Shown: positions 42,561 through 53,765 of the stretch, piece by piece
Layout: each line of letters begins with the position of its first letter
How positions within the stretch are numbered: the stretch's first letter is position 1
Source: Dryocosmus kuriphilus
Taxonomy: Eukaryota; Arthropoda; Insecta; Hymenoptera; Cynipidae
Direction of reading: 5' to 3'
DNA length: 64,000 nt
Assembly (NCBI GenBank): GCA_038277395.1
Contig: CM076194.1
Span: 115,101,209 to 115,165,208 of the forward strand
Notes under the pieces: model-generated
The model's database searches: none
The model's input: the letters and a program-made list of their open reading frames with translations, nothing else
Told to the model about the DNA's origin: nothing
Program-made: the position numbers and the translations under genes

Positions 42561-43300
42561 TTTTTTTATATAAAACGCATAGTTTTTGAGTTATTCGTAA
42601 AAAAATGTTATTAAATATTAAAAAATCCACTTTTCATCAAAACTATGCGAGATACGAAAAAAAGTGTTTAGAAGCAAAGTTATTTATCTCAAAAAGATCT
42701 AAAAATTGGCTAAATTGATAGAACGCATAGTTGTTTCATAAAACGTATAGTATTTATTTTAATCGTGAAAAATGTTATGTAAAAGTTAATAAAAAAGTTA
42801 TTACAAGTTATTAAAAAATCTGCCCACTACGCATGCGCATGCTCATCACGTTTCTCGAGCTTGGAACTCGATTAAAGTTTAGGTGAGAGTGCTGGTCAAA
42901 AAACATACTATCAATAATTGAATATTTTTTACTATTATTTATTTGTACTAGATGCTGGATGGTATTATCAGCACCTTGATATTTAATGTCGAGAAAAAAA
43001 ATGTACCTTCGTGTGGCATGGTTTTTTATACTAAGTAATCTGAGAAAAGATTTTGCACTCCGGACAAAATTAGTATTTCAATGGACTAAAGTTTCCACTA
43101 GTGCCTTCTCTTGAAGATTATTTATGCCACACTAAATTAAATTTAGAAATAAATTAAATTATTGTGTCATTAAACATTCAGTTAGTTAACCCCTTTGATC
43201 GGGAAATCCCAAAATTTAATAAACGACTCACCGAGGGACTATATTAGCCTTAATGGATAATTTAAATTCAAATAGAACCATCTTCAATCATTCATTTTTG
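42561..43300. other. No gene; partial extra repeats of the foldback family, then spacer
   Basis: Bases 42575-42850 hold more diverged foldback units (AAAACTATGCGAGATACG; AAATCTGCCCACTACGC). The rest is AT-rich without motifs. Confidence 0.55.
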
Positions 43301-44847
43301 TATTGCTGAATTTAGCTGGTATTGTGATGGGCCCTCCCTTCAAAATGAAATTTCTGGGTGAGCCAGTCGCTACCTCGCCTAATAAATTCCCTGGAAGCTT
43401 TCTCGACCCCTTTACAGTCTGAATCAATGGATGAGCATTGCTAGATCCCCTTTTGATTGTGAAAAAAATGCACTTACCGTGGGGAGCATAAGTGCACTTT
43501 GTAATGCTAGTGACGTAGAGCGTATGCAAAGTTCTTAGGGGTGTGACCACCCCACTTCAGAAGCCCCTCGAACCCGTCCCAGCAAGATCCCTGAAACCGA
43601 AGATTAGTCATCCCTTTCATCCACTTCTTGTGTTAGTGGTAGATTTTCTGGTGTAATTGTTTCGATGTGAGATAATAGAGGATCGAAGATTAAATCCAGA
43701 GAGTGTCAGATTTAATTAGAGATTGTATCTTACTTTAGATATTAATTGTGAATCGTTATCTTATTCGTCGGTTTCCATCAGAGATAAGTTAGAACGAACT
43801 ATCAACAAATTTTATTTAAATAAAAGCTGATTGATTCAAAATATTTTGTGGGAATGTACAATATTTTTCTGGGCTTGGTTTACAAGAAATTAAAAAGGAG
43901 AGAGATTCGTTTACATGTATGAAGGATGAAGGGAACAGAGTAGTAATAAATTCGAAATGGAAGCTCTGTAAAGGGTCTATGGCTTCGTCCAATACTTTAA
44001 CAGGATTAGGAGATAACTGCTTTTCATTGTGCCTACCGAGTGCCTCGACTTGGAATTTTCATAAAATTTGTAGTTTCCGAAGATCTATTGATTTAAAATG
44101 TTTCAAAATTTAATTAACGTATTATCCAATTGTTTTTCGAATCAGGAATAAATGCAATAAATAAATAGTCATAGTCATCTCTGTGCCAGGTTTCAAGATT
44201 GAAATTAAGATATAAAGATTGAATTAGACTTTGGATCGAATGTAAGATGATGTACCGTTCTTGTTCAGTGTTATCGTTAATTAGTACACATTACACAAGC
44301 CTCAGCGGTGAACGTCCCTAATATTAATCATTGCGGTTCCGACAAAGAGGCGTCTGCTTGGAGAAAGGGGCAAAGAGAATAAAACTCAGAGACTGCAGGT
44401 TAAATTAGACTCCAGTAGCTCACGACCGGTATTGTCTCCTGATCGCGGATGCTTGCAGCCGACCACTACTACTTCATCCCGCCTTCGTAAGGCGGAGATC
44501 GAGGTATTTCATTCAAATCGTGGGTGGACGTATCGCCTACCAGGAAATTAGTGACGGATATGTGATATCGATTAATGTAACCAAGTCTCACTACGTGTTT
44601 TCTCCTGTCCCTTTTCAATACATTCAGAATTATTTATATTCTGATATATTAATTTTTATTAATTTCTTTTATATACTAAGCACTAAGATAAAGGCTAAAA
44701 TTATGCAAAAAATTCTGAAATTCCCAATAACTCTGTATTTTTGAAACTAAGAAAAAAACGTGTGAAAAACTATAAGCTCCTTCAAAATTTTTTCTTTGCA
44801 CTTTCTTCGCAGTTGTAATTTTAAATAATATATTGTTTTCAGAATTT
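43301..44847. other. No confirmed gene; less AT-rich islands
   Basis: Bases 43310-43600 are GC-richer. On the minus strand they contain a segment (43592-43480) bounded by TTCGGTTTCAG and GTAAGTGC, described in the findings. Bases 44300-44520 are also GC-richer, with a strong hairpin CCGCCTTCGTAAGGCGG (44490-44506). Neither shows a known protein. Confidence 0.45.
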
Positions 44848-44895
44848 AATCTTGAAAAAGACACAAAGGCGTGTCGAAACGTCGATGTATATAAT
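44846..44895 (+). other. Degenerate Penelope-type hammerhead-like motif
   Basis: A stem GACAC...GTGTC followed by GAAACGTCG (44858-44882) is like the stem II and 3' box of PLE hammerheads. The 5' catalytic box reads CTTGAAAAA instead of CTGATGA, so the essential G8 is lost. It is a likely relic of a PLE end, not an active ribozyme. Confidence 0.35.
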
Positions 44896-46311
44896 TTGTT
44901 GCCCGAATAAATACTTAAAGTTAATAATAATTGAACATATGACCAGAATAACCTTCCTTTTCTCCTATGTTGAGATAGGTCACAAACCTTTATATTGTGT
45001 CTTTCTACCGTTTCTCAGTTTTAAAAAAATTGAAAGAGAAGTTTAGCCGTTAAGGTAAAATATATTTTTCAATTTCGATACCCTGGGATAGACCTGACGT
45101 ACATAAGGTGCTAATTTCAGTTCCAATTATCTCTCAACTGTAAAGTATTCATCCTCTTTTATAATTGCAGATATGAGAATTACAACTGCATAAAGGCCAG
45201 TGTTTCAAAATTCTGTTTTTAATGATTTCAGCTAATTTTTCTAAAGACATTATTTAATAGTATTTATCGATACATATTAGGGATATGTAAAAATCATTTC
45301 TCCTTTCACTCAAAAAAAAATAATTTTTAAATTATGAGAGTGATAACTGAATAAAGATAATTTTGGTTTTTCCGCCATAAAACACAGAAAATTTAAAAAA
45401 AAAATGTTTTTGCTTTCCTGAAACATTGTAAATAATAGCCACATATGTACATCTATAATTTTGGCTGAATTTTTTATTATGTACTATAAAAATAATTTTG
45501 TTTTTGGTCTTTATCCCATTCTCAAAATTTCATTAATTCTTAATTCCAGTGTCTTTACTATATTCTTTTGATTTTGTAAAAAAATACCCAGTTTTAACAT
45601 TTAGTAGATGGAAAACTGGATAATGACCATTTTTTTTTTCTCCCCAGCCACACAGAAAAAAAGTTTTTCTATAATGTTCTCATATCTTCAATGTAGAGTT
45701 CTTGAGGGAGGCATGCTTCTTTAATTTTATCAAAATTTTATATTTGAAAACCTGTCACAGAAAACTTTTTTTGTTCATCTTGTAAAAGTTGCATAATTGA
45801 TCCTTATCCTGTTTTCATTCTCATGTTTTCAATAAATTGTAAAGACCGTTAGCACCTTAATGGATTTATATTCCTAGTTTGAAAAAATTCCTAAAAAAAT
45901 GACGTTATCAATATAACACATTAAATGCAAAGGTCTTCGTATGCATACTTTTATATGTAGTTGTTTATACTTTTTTTTATTATCTGTTTCAAAGTTTTAA
46001 AAATGAAGGGTGACACACCACGAGGTGACTAAGTATCAAACATGTATTTTTTTTCGTTCATTATAAAAGCATTATTTTTTCTTGGAATTATTTTGCTTAT
46101 ATTGTAAAAAAATGAATTCCTCGGCTTAGAAAAAGCATATTCTAAAAAGACCTATTTACAATTTATTTTCAGACAGATCTTATTGCAGAGGTATTCGAAA
46201 TTAGAATTTTGGAATTAATGAAATTATTTTTCAAAATTTGAATTCTAGCTCCAAAACACAAAACTTTAGAATATTCTGTTTGAGCTATAAACTAAAATTA
46301 TTTATTTTCAG
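44896..46311. other. No gene recognised; AT-rich, intron-like
   Basis: No motif-bearing frame is present. The 3' edge is a pyrimidine-rich stretch and an AG that would serve as acceptor for the candidate exon at 46312. Confidence 0.55.
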
Positions 46312-46367
46312 GATTCCGGAGCAGGGGTACCAACAGACGACGACGAGGCTGCAAGAAGCTGCAAAAG
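46312..46367 (+). CDS. Candidate internal coding exon of an unidentified host gene
   Basis: A 56-nt GC-rich island in AT-rich DNA is bounded on the left by AATTATTTATTTTCAG and on the right by AAAAG followed by GTAAGT, a consensus donor. Frame 1 is open throughout and reads DSGAGVPTDDDEAARSCK plus two bases, so it would enter in phase 0 and leave in phase 2. It is not part of any repeat I can see. If real, the surrounding transposon-rich DNA is intron of a plus-strand gene. I do not recognise the peptide. A fortuitous splice-site pair cannot be excluded by eye. Confidence 0.42.
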
Positions 46368-46639
46368 GTAAGTTTCAGACTCATGTAATTCCCGCATAAA
46401 ACTAGAGAAGATTGTCGAGTAGATTATACACAGTTTACAAATTCGTGAAACACGTCCCTTGTGGAGCCGTAACAGAGGAGATAGTAAAGCCTCGTTCTTC
46501 TCTCGGTTCTTCCTGTAGGAAAAAGAAGTAAATAAAATGATATGAACGTTTTCGAATGCACTATTAACTCCTAAATAAAATTTTAAAAAATCTGCCCTCG
46601 CGGGCACATTCTCATCGCGCACTGTGCGCGATAAGCGCG

Positions 46640-47139
46640 NNNNNNNNNNNNNNNNNNNNNNNNNNNNNNNNNNNNNNNNNNNNNNNNNNNNNNNNNNNNN
46701 NNNNNNNNNNNNNNNNNNNNNNNNNNNNNNNNNNNNNNNNNNNNNNNNNNNNNNNNNNNNNNNNNNNNNNNNNNNNNNNNNNNNNNNNNNNNNNNNNNNN
46801 NNNNNNNNNNNNNNNNNNNNNNNNNNNNNNNNNNNNNNNNNNNNNNNNNNNNNNNNNNNNNNNNNNNNNNNNNNNNNNNNNNNNNNNNNNNNNNNNNNNN
46901 NNNNNNNNNNNNNNNNNNNNNNNNNNNNNNNNNNNNNNNNNNNNNNNNNNNNNNNNNNNNNNNNNNNNNNNNNNNNNNNNNNNNNNNNNNNNNNNNNNNN
47001 NNNNNNNNNNNNNNNNNNNNNNNNNNNNNNNNNNNNNNNNNNNNNNNNNNNNNNNNNNNNNNNNNNNNNNNNNNNNNNNNNNNNNNNNNNNNNNNNNNNN
47101 NNNNNNNNNNNNNNNNNNNNNNNNNNNNNNNNNNNNNNN
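46640..47139. other. Assembly gap, exactly 500 N
   Basis: Five hundred unresolved bases, a round number that suggests a fixed-size scaffold gap. It lies inside a palindromic repeat family, a usual cause of assembly failure. Any frame reported across it is meaningless. Confidence 0.98.
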
Positions 47140-47229
47140 ATAAAACGCAGGTCCGAACTCTTTTTACGATTTGTTAATTAACAAAATTACTAATTAGTCG
47201 ACTGTATCGCGTAATTTTGGTCTGATGTG

Positions 47230-47600
47230 AAAATTTCTCTAAGATAAATTGTAGAACTCTAAGAGTTCTCTAGGGAACTCTCAAGAGAACTCATGTGGGC
47301 AATTTAAAATTAAAAAAAAAAAAAAAAAAAAATTTGCAAAAAAAATGTTTGTTTACAAAGAACTCCAGAACTCTTTATGTATGTTCTATTTATCGTGTCA
47401 GAACTCTTTTTTCGACAAAAAGCGGTGCTACTCTCAAAAATCGTTTCTTTTTTTTTTGGGCATAAGCCGCGAAATTTTGCAGAACTATTGCAATTTTTTG
47501 CAAAGAACTCTAGAACTATTAGAGTTCTGAAGGGAACTCTCAAAGTTTATCCCTTTTTGCAAAATTCGGGTGCCAACTTCACGGCAGTCTTGGTTGCGTA
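47230..47600. repeat. Direct and inverted AGAACTCT-rich repeats
   Basis: GTAGAACTCTAAGAGTTCTC followed by AGGGAACTCTCAAGAG (47250-47290) recurs as CTCTAGAACTATTAGAGTTC followed by GAAGGGAACTCTCAAAG (47508-47541). There is an A-run of about 22 near 47311-47332. The structure is unassigned. Confidence 0.6.
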
Positions 47601-48934
47601 ACATTTTTTTCTTACCTCGCATAGCTTGAGCTGAAAATTGAATGTTTGGTTTCTTTAAAAGCATTTTCGATGGATAAAACCAGAACAGTTGTTCAAAAAA
47701 CGCTGATTAATGAACTCGTCCTTTCTTTTTAAGCCCAAAAAAAGTGTGCCAAAGTGCCATTCAATCCGATTAGTCCTTTGAAAGTTATCGTGTTCAGACT
47801 ACAACGACACAACGACGACAACAACGACAGACAGACACCAGCGTAAAACCTTTTTTTTCGGATTCAGGGTGTCACAAAACGTCGAGATTTCATGAAATCC
47901 GCGAAAGTCAGTTTTCACATAAAACTAATACTTTCTCATTGATGTGAGAATGTAATAACTTGCTTTCATTTCTGTTTACAATAATTGATATAGCTGATAA
48001 AAAAAGTTGCATTAATTTTAAAATTAAATATAAATTTCTCGGGATATTTCACTTCTGATTTCCTGTTGAACAGATTGAGTTTACCGCCACAAAAGAATGT
48101 TAATATACACTGAAAAGAAATTGTCATTGAATCAAGTCAAGTTATGTACTTGGCCGATTTTACTTGAACGAAGCTAATATTTTCTGAGTACGAAGAACCA
48201 ATGTTCTTGAATCAAGAAAATAAGATAGTCAGTGAAACTGCTCAGATGTAGTACATGTAAATTTAAAGCAAATAAATATTAAATTAATTTGTACCATTAT
48301 GTGTTTGCGTGAAGTCATTAAAAATATTTGGATCAAGAAAATAATATTCTCAAAATAAGTAATAACTTGAACTTTGATTAGCTATTTCTTGGTTCAAGTA
48401 AATATATGTACTTACTTTTATCAAAATGTTACTTGATCCAATGTACATTAGCTTGAGACAATAAAATGAATACGTTTAGCGGAAGAAATATTTTTCGTAG
48501 CCTGATGCATGGATATTTCGCTTTAAATCTATGTGCATTTAAAACGAGTGCATGGTTTACTTCAAACAATGAAGCAAGCCTATATTTTCCGTTTTATACA
48601 TTATATCAATGTAATCAATATAAATTGATCTTGTTATAAATTGATATGTTAATGAAATCTTACAGATGAAACCTTTCCTTTGCAACTCCGCGAAAATGTT
48701 TTTGTAACATTTCAAAATAATGTATCTGCGGTTACATTATCATAATTGCATCTTTCTGAAAAATTCTAACTAAAACATCCCATATGAGTAATACGTAGGA
48801 AATATGTTGGAGAAATGTTTGGGATACTTTCAAAATTTTCAAAAATTATAAAAATTTCCAAAATATCTTAAAATATTCAAATTTTCCAAAAATTTCAAAA
48901 ATTTTCAAAAATGTCCACAATTTTGAGAATTTCG

Positions 48935-49490
48935 GAAGTCTTGAGAATTTTGGTAATTTTGAAAATTTTTGAGAATTTCGGTCATTTTTGAAATTTTTGA
49001 GATTATTGGAAGTTTTTGAAATTTTGGTAATTTTGGAAATTTTGAAGAATTTTTGAGCATTTTGTTCATATTTGAAATTTTTGAGATTATTGAAAATTTT
49101 GAAAATTTTTGAAATTTTGAAGCATTTTTGAGAATTTTAGTCATTTTTGGAATTTTTGAGATTATTGGAAATTTTTTGAAATTTTGTAATTTTTGAAATT
49201 TTGAAGAATTTTTGCGAATTTTTGTCATTTTTGAAATTTTTGAGATTATTGGAAATTAAAATTTTTGAAATGTTGTAATTTTTGAAATTTTGAAGTTTTT
49301 TTAGAATTTTGGTCATTTTTGAAATTTTTGAGATTATTGGAAATTTTGAAAATTTTTGAAATTTTGGTAATTTTTGAAATTTGGAAGAATTTTTTAGAAT
49401 TTTGGTGGTTTTTGAAATTTTTGAGATTATTGGAAATTTTGAAAATTTTTGAAATTTTGGTAATTTTAAATAATTTTTGAAACTTCTAAA
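48935..49490. repeat. Minisatellite of about 93 bp, about six units
   Basis: The unit contains GAAATTTTTGAGATTATTGG, AAATTTTGAAAATTTTTG, AAATTTTGGTAATTTTTG and GAGAATTTTGGTCATTT in order. The minus-strand translation repeats every 31 residues (for example SKFPIISKISKMTKILK), which fixes the period near 93 bp. The open frames there are repeat artefacts. Confidence 0.85.
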
Positions 49491-49588
49491 AACTTGTCGA
49501 GATTCCAAATATGTGGAAATATATATTCCTGCGGCCCTGGCTTTTTCAACGAAAGAGCTTGGCTTTTTTTTTCAAGAAATTTTAAGCG

Positions 49589-49625
49589 GTCACATAGCTC
49601 AGTTGGCTAATGCGTCAGTTATATA
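49589..49625 (+). repeat. Truncated tRNA-like (SINE head) fragment
   Basis: GGTCACATAGCTCAGTTGGC, then TAATGCGTCAG, resembles a tRNA 5' half with an A-box. No B-box follows within tRNA distance. It is probably a truncated SINE. Confidence 0.5.
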
Positions 49626-49765
49626 ATTTATACATAAGATTAGGTAGTTTTAGGTATGTATACATATAATGTAACTGTTCGTGCAATTGTGTAATTTTAA
49701 ATATAAATTGATTGTAGGAATAATATATGAAACAATTATTTTTTGCAAATTATTCTCCTTCTTTG

Positions 49766-49767
<2 letters not shown>

Positions 49768-49822
<55 letters not shown>
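49768..49822. repeat. (AT)n microsatellite
   Basis: About 55 bases of uninterrupted AT alternation. Confidence 0.95.
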
Positions 49823-49826
<4 letters not shown>

Positions 49827-50479
49827 CATTCAATAAAATGTAATGTTCCGCCCAATAATATATTTTCTCATGCGTACGGTACCAAGTCAAGATTTTCTTG
49901 AGCCAACACCCATATTGTATCGTCCGTATTCAGACCCACGATTGACTTGAACCAAGTCACATTTACTTGATCCAATTACTTTTCCTTTTCAGTGTATCCG
50001 CTCATGCCTTCGGTAATTATTGTTCTACCCTCGCACAAACCACTTTGCGAGTGTCTTTAGTGTCATTATAAATCATATTGTTTATGATCGCTTAAATTTT
50101 GAGGGGAGTAAATACGGAACTTTTCTCAAGTCCTGAGATCTGTCTGGCTCATCCGCTTCCGTAGCGTAAACGTAAATCTTCGACGTAATTGGACCGCAAT
50201 CTGTTGTCGTAAGTTTCTAAGCCGTATCAGTCCCTCTTATCAGTCGGCTCATCTTCTCTTTGTTTTTCATTTCACTAAGATCGTAACTGTCATCCTGACT
50301 AGGTATATGTATATTGAGTTCAATGAATCGTGACCAGAATTTAACACAACGATTGGTCAATAAGTCAAGATAAGGGTTATAATTTTCCTGTCTTGCTTAT
50401 AGCTGGAAACCAGTAGTTCAGATTCAAGGAATGAGATAATTTTTAAGCCTCTAATTATTAAGTAACCCGCATGTGCGAA

Positions 50480-51010
50480 TTTTCTATCGACCCGTAGTCG
50501 GGTCAACTTTTCCGAAATTGCTCGAACTTTGCCACCCAGAGGTCGGCCCACATAACGAAATGATATCTACGGGCCGACGTTATGGTTGCCGACTATTGGG
50601 TCATCATGTGTTACCAAGGTTGGATCAACTATCGTTACTTGAAGTCGGACCAGTTATGGCTACTAGCTTGGGTCAACTATGGCGAATAATTCGGTCCAAC
50701 TATGGCTACTAAAAGTCGGACCAACTGTGGCTACTATAAAATTCGGACCAACTGTGGCTACTAAAAGTCGGGCCGACTATGGCTACTAGCGTCGGCCCAA
50801 CATACGCTACCAAGGTTAGGCCATCTATGGCTACTTGAAGTCAGCCGAACTATCGAAGCCGACTATTGGTTGAACATACGCTACCATGCCTGTGCCAACT
50901 ATGACCACTAAAAGTTGGCCTAGGTACTGAAATGATAACTATGGCTGACATAGTTTGCCGACTATTGACCCATCATGCGCTACTAAGGTTAGGCCAACTA
51001 CTGTTGGTCT
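50480..51010. repeat. Diverged minisatellite of GGnCCAACTATGGCTACTA units
   Basis: About fifteen imperfect units of roughly 28-40 bp share AAGTCGGACCAACTATGGC and TACTA, mixed with ACATACGCTACCAAGGTTAG and GCCGACTATTG. A GGGCCA/TTGGCCC-type patch at 62300-62370 looks related. Confidence 0.75.
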
Positions 51011-52180
51011 AATATTATATTTTCAAGTACTTTTTCGCTATATCCGACGCCACCTAAAAATCTTTCAACTTTATTGTCCCGACAATACCATTACGCCGCA
51101 TAGTGGTCTGAAACAGGAATTTACTGCTCAAGAAAGTCTACAGCCTTCAGTTTTCATCCCATTTACATTTTTTTTTAAATTACAGGAAAATAAATTTTTA
51201 AGATATCTGTGAGACCTGATTCTTAAAATTTTCCTTTATTTATATTTATTTATTTAACGCAAAGTATGGTAAAAAGAGCAGTTTATTAGTTTTTGTTTTT
51301 TCTCTCTTCAGGAACAATTGTCAAATATGTCACAAAATGTCTTAAATTTATGCGGGGGCGCAGTGAGGCGCTCACAGGATACACATAATTTGCATAATAA
51401 TAAACCTAATTGTTATAAATAAATGATGTTGCTACTTCCCCTTGTTTTTTAATGTCGGTTTACCGTTTAATAATATGTATGAGAGGGGAAGCTATACCAT
51501 GGTGTCTACTAACCGGGAAATATCCGGATTTTGAAATATTTCCTGTATACAAAGTCTCATTAGGAATCATATTTAAAATGTTAAAAAAATGTAAAATTGT
51601 TTTCTTAATCGATGTAAAACAAATAAATTTCAATTTCAATATTTGCTATTTAAAATGATTGGATGGTGCAATTCAAAAGGCTGGCGCGCGTAACTATCGA
51701 TACAATTGATTCTCGGGCTGGTCGTCATCTGTTTCCAACGCAGAGAACTTTATGCTTAAAAAAAAATAATAGTGCAAATATTTGTCAATGTACTCACTGG
51801 TAGTGCCGGGCACTAATTTGGGCGAACATGACTGTTAAAATTATTACAATTCTCCACTTGATGTTAACCATAATTTATCACTAGTGAGGCTGTTCATAAA
51901 AGATTTTGTTATGCTTCAATGATTTACACCCACAGAATACGTTTATTGGATAAAGGAAAACTGTCGTAACTTTATAAATTTGTTCCTTGATGTTTGGAAA
52001 TTGATTTTGAAAGTTACAAGCGAAAGATTGTTATTTATATGTGATCTGTTTCAAGTTTGAGGTGAGGCTATGCGAAAGTTTGTGTTAAAATCCTTAAATG
52101 TAATATATGGAATTGGAATGGAAGCTTCTAATGTGTCCCCTGAGGGTTTACATTGTTTTTTTTTGTATTTCTCCACTATT
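51011..52180. other. No gene recognised
   Basis: AT-rich spacer. Bases 51660-51760 and 51800-51840 are slightly GC-richer, but no exon is convincing. Confidence 0.55.
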
Positions 52181-52184
52181 CCTT

Positions 52185-52466
52185 TGCACACCCCCCACAC
52201 ACACACTTTGGTGGTGGGAGGGGGACCTACAGTTTAAGGTGGGTTCCGAACCATCATGAACAACGGCTTAAAGTACTTAGAGAACCTTTTTCTCTAGAGG
52301 TACCGGCGCCACGATATACCGGAGATGAGCAACTCCCTTGCTAGGCAAGTGTTCACCGCGTGTGCCGCCGAGGTTCTTCCAGAGTGCGAGGCGGGAATCG
52401 AACCCGCAAGCCGAAGGAGTGGGTCTAAAGGCCTACATGCCTTAGCCCCCACGACCATCGTCCCAC
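52185..52466 (-). mobile_element. tRNA-derived SINE, copy 2 of the 7-kb family
   Basis: On the minus strand, GAGTGGGACGATGGTCGTGG, then GGGCTAAGGC, starts a tRNA-like head with the B-box GGTTCGATTCC (52394-52404). After GCCGGTACC the body matches copy 1 (GTACTTTAA, GGTTCGGAACCCACCTTAAA, TAGGTCCCC) and ends in a GTGTGTGTG tract. The head differs from that of copy 1, although the body is shared. Confidence 0.78.
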
Positions 52467-52799
52467 TCTTAAATGCAATATACATATGGTAAAAAGGGAA
52501 AATCTTCAGTAAAAGTATTTTATAAATTTTCATGCTGACAATTATGAAAACGAATCTAATTTAACATTTTTAGGTTATATGTGTCGGTTCTCAAGTATGG
52601 TTTATGATGATTGGTCATGTTTTATTATGTGTATATTATGCTCTTCAAAATACTCCAATCTTCCCGCGGTGAAGAGCCTGAGTAGGTACCGTGCTGAAAC
52701 CAATGGAGATACAATGCAAAAACAAAGATCTATTGTACAGGTAGGTGGATAAACAACCTTATACCTGTGATAAATCACAGGGGTGCCTTTCCGACCCCA

Positions 52800-53600
52800 C
52801 GTATTTCCACAACTAGTCAGTGAATGTGTAGCCCCCCCCCCCCCTCCACCTTGGAAAGGGGAACGATCGTGATTGAACGTATTTTCGTAACTAGTCAGTG
52901 AATGCGTAGCCCCCCCCCCCCCCCATTAACCTTGGAAAAGGGGGACGAGCGTGACCGAACGCATTTCCGTCACTTTCTTCATCTTTTTCTTGTTTTTCCA
53001 ACGCAATCCTCTTTTTCTAAAAAAATAATGGTTTTAGATAAAAAGTATATATAAGCAAAAAGATGTATTTTTATACTAGCTAAAACTTTTGTTTAAAACA
53101 TTTTTCTAAATTCTGCGTAGTTACTGAGATCAACGCAAAAAACATGATTTTTATGGTGTTTTTATGGTTCTCACCATGAAAATCGCTTTGTCGACAATTT
53201 TCATTATCATATTCGTAATCAGCGCTTCAAATTACATAAATATAAGAAGTTTTAACAAAATTGGAAAAAAGCGTGACCGAACGCATTTCCTTAACTTTAT
53301 TCTTTTTCTTGTTTTTCCAACGCAATCCTCTTTTTCTCGAAAAATAATGGTTTTAGGCAAAAAATGTATTCTACAAGAAAGATGTATTTTTATACTAGCT
53401 AAAACTTTTGTTTAAAACATTTTTCGAAATTCTGCGTATTTACTGAGATAAACGCAAAAAACATGATTTTTATGGTGTTTTTTATGGTTTTCACCATGAA
53501 AATCGCCTAGTCGCCAATTTTCACTATCATATTCGTAATCAGCGCGTCAAAATACATAAGTACACAAAGTTTCAATAAAATCGGAAAATTCAGCTATTCG
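52800..53600. repeat. Tandem duplications with C-runs
   Basis: An 80-bp unit (CTAGTCAGTGAATG-GTAGCC, C-run, CCTTGGAAA-GGGG) occurs at about 52813 and 52890, with runs of 14 and 17 C. A longer unit of 322 bp starting GCGTGACCGAACGCATTTCC occurs at 52949 and 53271, including CTTGTTTTTCCAACGCAATC and TTTTTATGGT..CACCATGAAAA. Confidence 0.9.
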
Positions 53601-53765
53601 GAACTGCACCCAGATATTTTTTGTCTGTTTTCTTATCTTTATAAAAAAAATGACTCAAGTAAATGGTTTCTGGCTAACTTCATCAAATGTGGAACATCTG
53701 CTTCGAATTACAGTTCCTTGTGAGGTGCTTTTTCTCTTTTATTCTGGGTTGACTTACGTGGCGTG

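Larger units (their letters stand above)
46575..47960. mobile_element. Second copy of the 40-kb foldback family, split by an assembly gap
   Basis: The left end AAAAAATCTGCCCTCGCGGG, then CACATTCTCATCGCGCAC, matches the GC-rich end of the 39.8-42.6 kb element. After the gap, 47650-47960 matches its central part (ATGGATAAAACCAGAACAGT, AACGACGACAACAACGACAG, ACAGACACC, GATTTCATGAAATCCGCG). Only one arm is visible, and the rest falls in the gap or is missing. Confidence 0.8.
48108..49994. mobile_element. Terminal-inverted-repeat element with TA duplication and internal minisatellite
   Basis: The left terminus CACTGAAAAGAAATTG and the right terminus (inverse CACTGAAAAGGAAAAGT) are flanked by TA (48106-48107 and 49995-49996). 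Sub-terminal blocks rich in ACTTGAATCAAGT-like motifs (for example AATCAAGTCAAGT on the left and TTGACTTGAACCAAGTCA on the right) occur on both sides. It encodes nothing recognisable. A 93-bp minisatellite, a truncated tRNA-like head and an AT microsatellite lie inside. Confidence 0.68.

Noticed and set aside
44846..44895. Active hammerhead ribozyme at 44.85 kb
   Set aside because: The 5' catalytic box is CTTGAAAAA, lacking the required CTGANGA, so activity is not expected. It is kept only as a relic.
46624..47181. Open frame across the N block
   Set aside because: It is an artefact of 500 unresolved bases read as unknown residues.
48905..49508. Lys/Asn/Ser-rich repeated minus-strand frames of 107 and 123 codons
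   Set aside because: They are translations of a 93-bp AT-rich minisatellite, not a repeat protein gene.
51798..51835. Minus-strand micro-exon between TTTTAACAG and GTGAGT
   Set aside because: Only about 34 nt, with a weak acceptor and no coding context. It is too likely by chance to list as a feature.
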